A model generated the notes under the pieces. The model was not told the DNA's origin and did no database searches. It worked only from the letters and a program-made list of their open reading frames with translations. Of a DNA stretch of 64,000 bases, positions 63,519-64,000 are shown piece after piece. Where the stretch lies: assembly GCA_022376925.1 (NCBI GenBank), contig JAIOJX010000005.1, positions 157,061,501 to 157,125,500 on the forward strand, read 5' to 3'. Origin of the DNA: Tragulus kanchil. Taxonomy: Eukaryota; Chordata; Mammalia; Artiodactyla; Tragulidae. A program made the translations under genes and the position numbers. Within the stretch, counting starts at the first letter, position 1. Every line of letters starts with the position of its first letter.

Positions 63519-64000
63519 AACAATTCTATTTCCTACCTTAGCACTTGGCCGTCTCACAAAGCCCCCCTGACAAGTGGCTCCCAGCACCCCCATGGTGCAG
63601 GGCTTTTGGCCCCCTTTGGGGTGAAGGACACAAAGGCTCTTAGAGTTATGACAACCCAGCGCAGCTTTGTAGAGTTGCTCACAGATGATAAAAGGAGTGG
63701 AGGTGTGATCTTGGGCCACTATGTCTAAGATGAGAGCTTTCTGAGTGAAGCTTTCTGGCAACAGGAAGTGGGGGACAGCAGGTGGAGCCCGGAAGGGATC
63801 TCTGAGGAGTCAAGAGCCGAGGAGGAGGTGTACCCTGTGTGCAGAGGAGGGGCTGAACCCTCACGCTCGGTCACTGCCCACGTGCTACTGAGAGACGGCA
63901 GGTGGAGGCCATGGTTTAGAAGTTGAGAAGAACCTGGTAGGGAGTCCACCTCTGGACACTGGATTCATAACCCAGGCAGGATTACGGGGTGCGTTGTCGA

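Larger units (their letters stand above)
62779..64000. other. Downstream flank
   Basis: After the 3'UTR duplication: a DNA-transposon fossil, a CT microsatellite and a mariner end. No gene. The neighbours expected from human synteny (other K2P genes, KIF6) are not reached. Confidence 0.6.

Overview
The window is nuclear DNA of a ruminant (cattle, sheep, goat, deer or a relative; the sequence does not say which). The evidence is a dense set of BovB LINE fragments, Bov-tA/Bov-A SINEs and ruminant tRNA-derived (CHR-type) SINEs. There is one recognisable gene: KCNK5, encoding the two-pore-domain potassium channel TASK-2 (K2P5.1). It lies on the + strand as five exons with canonical GT/AG splice sites. 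Joined, they give a 504-residue open frame (human is 499 aa from memory) that keeps both selectivity filters and the pH-sensing residues R224 and K245.

Layout: 1-3659 is upstream flank, rich in SINEs and containing a split L1 fragment. 3660-5000 is a CpG-rich promoter region holding the 5'UTR and exon 1 (4233-4418). 4419-50825 is a 46.4 kb first intron. Exon 2 (50826-50937) is followed by intron 2, which holds a BovB LINE with two nested SINEs. Exons 3 (54777-54943) and 4 (55260-55428) follow. Intron 4 contains two adjacent perfect hairpins. Exon 5 (58676-59556) encodes M4 and the whole cytoplasmic tail. The 3'UTR runs to an AATAAA at 61185-61190, and 61.2-64 kb is downstream flank. No second gene, RNA gene or CRISPR array is visible.

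The outstanding feature is structural. Fifteen separate direct duplications, each with a period of 1.03-1.17 kb and near-perfect identity, occupy about half the window and add about 16.4 kb. In several of them the left edge of the second copy, or the right edge of the first, is a noisy, indel-ridden version of the adjoining good sequence. The near-constant period and the noisy edges point to unmerged contig-end overlaps or gap filling during assembly, not to biology. Intron 1 would shrink to about 33 kb if they were collapsed. No coding exon is duplicated, but the KCNK5 poly(A) signal is.

Other points worth attention: a perfect 15-bp tandem duplication that repeats EQLMN near the KCNK5 C-terminus; four copies of one 14-bp target site around serial SINE insertions; an L1 split by 2 kb of sequence between 14-bp direct repeats; and an upstream ATG that would make a 99-codon frame overlapping exon 1. 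I found no evidence of a previously undescribed biological system.
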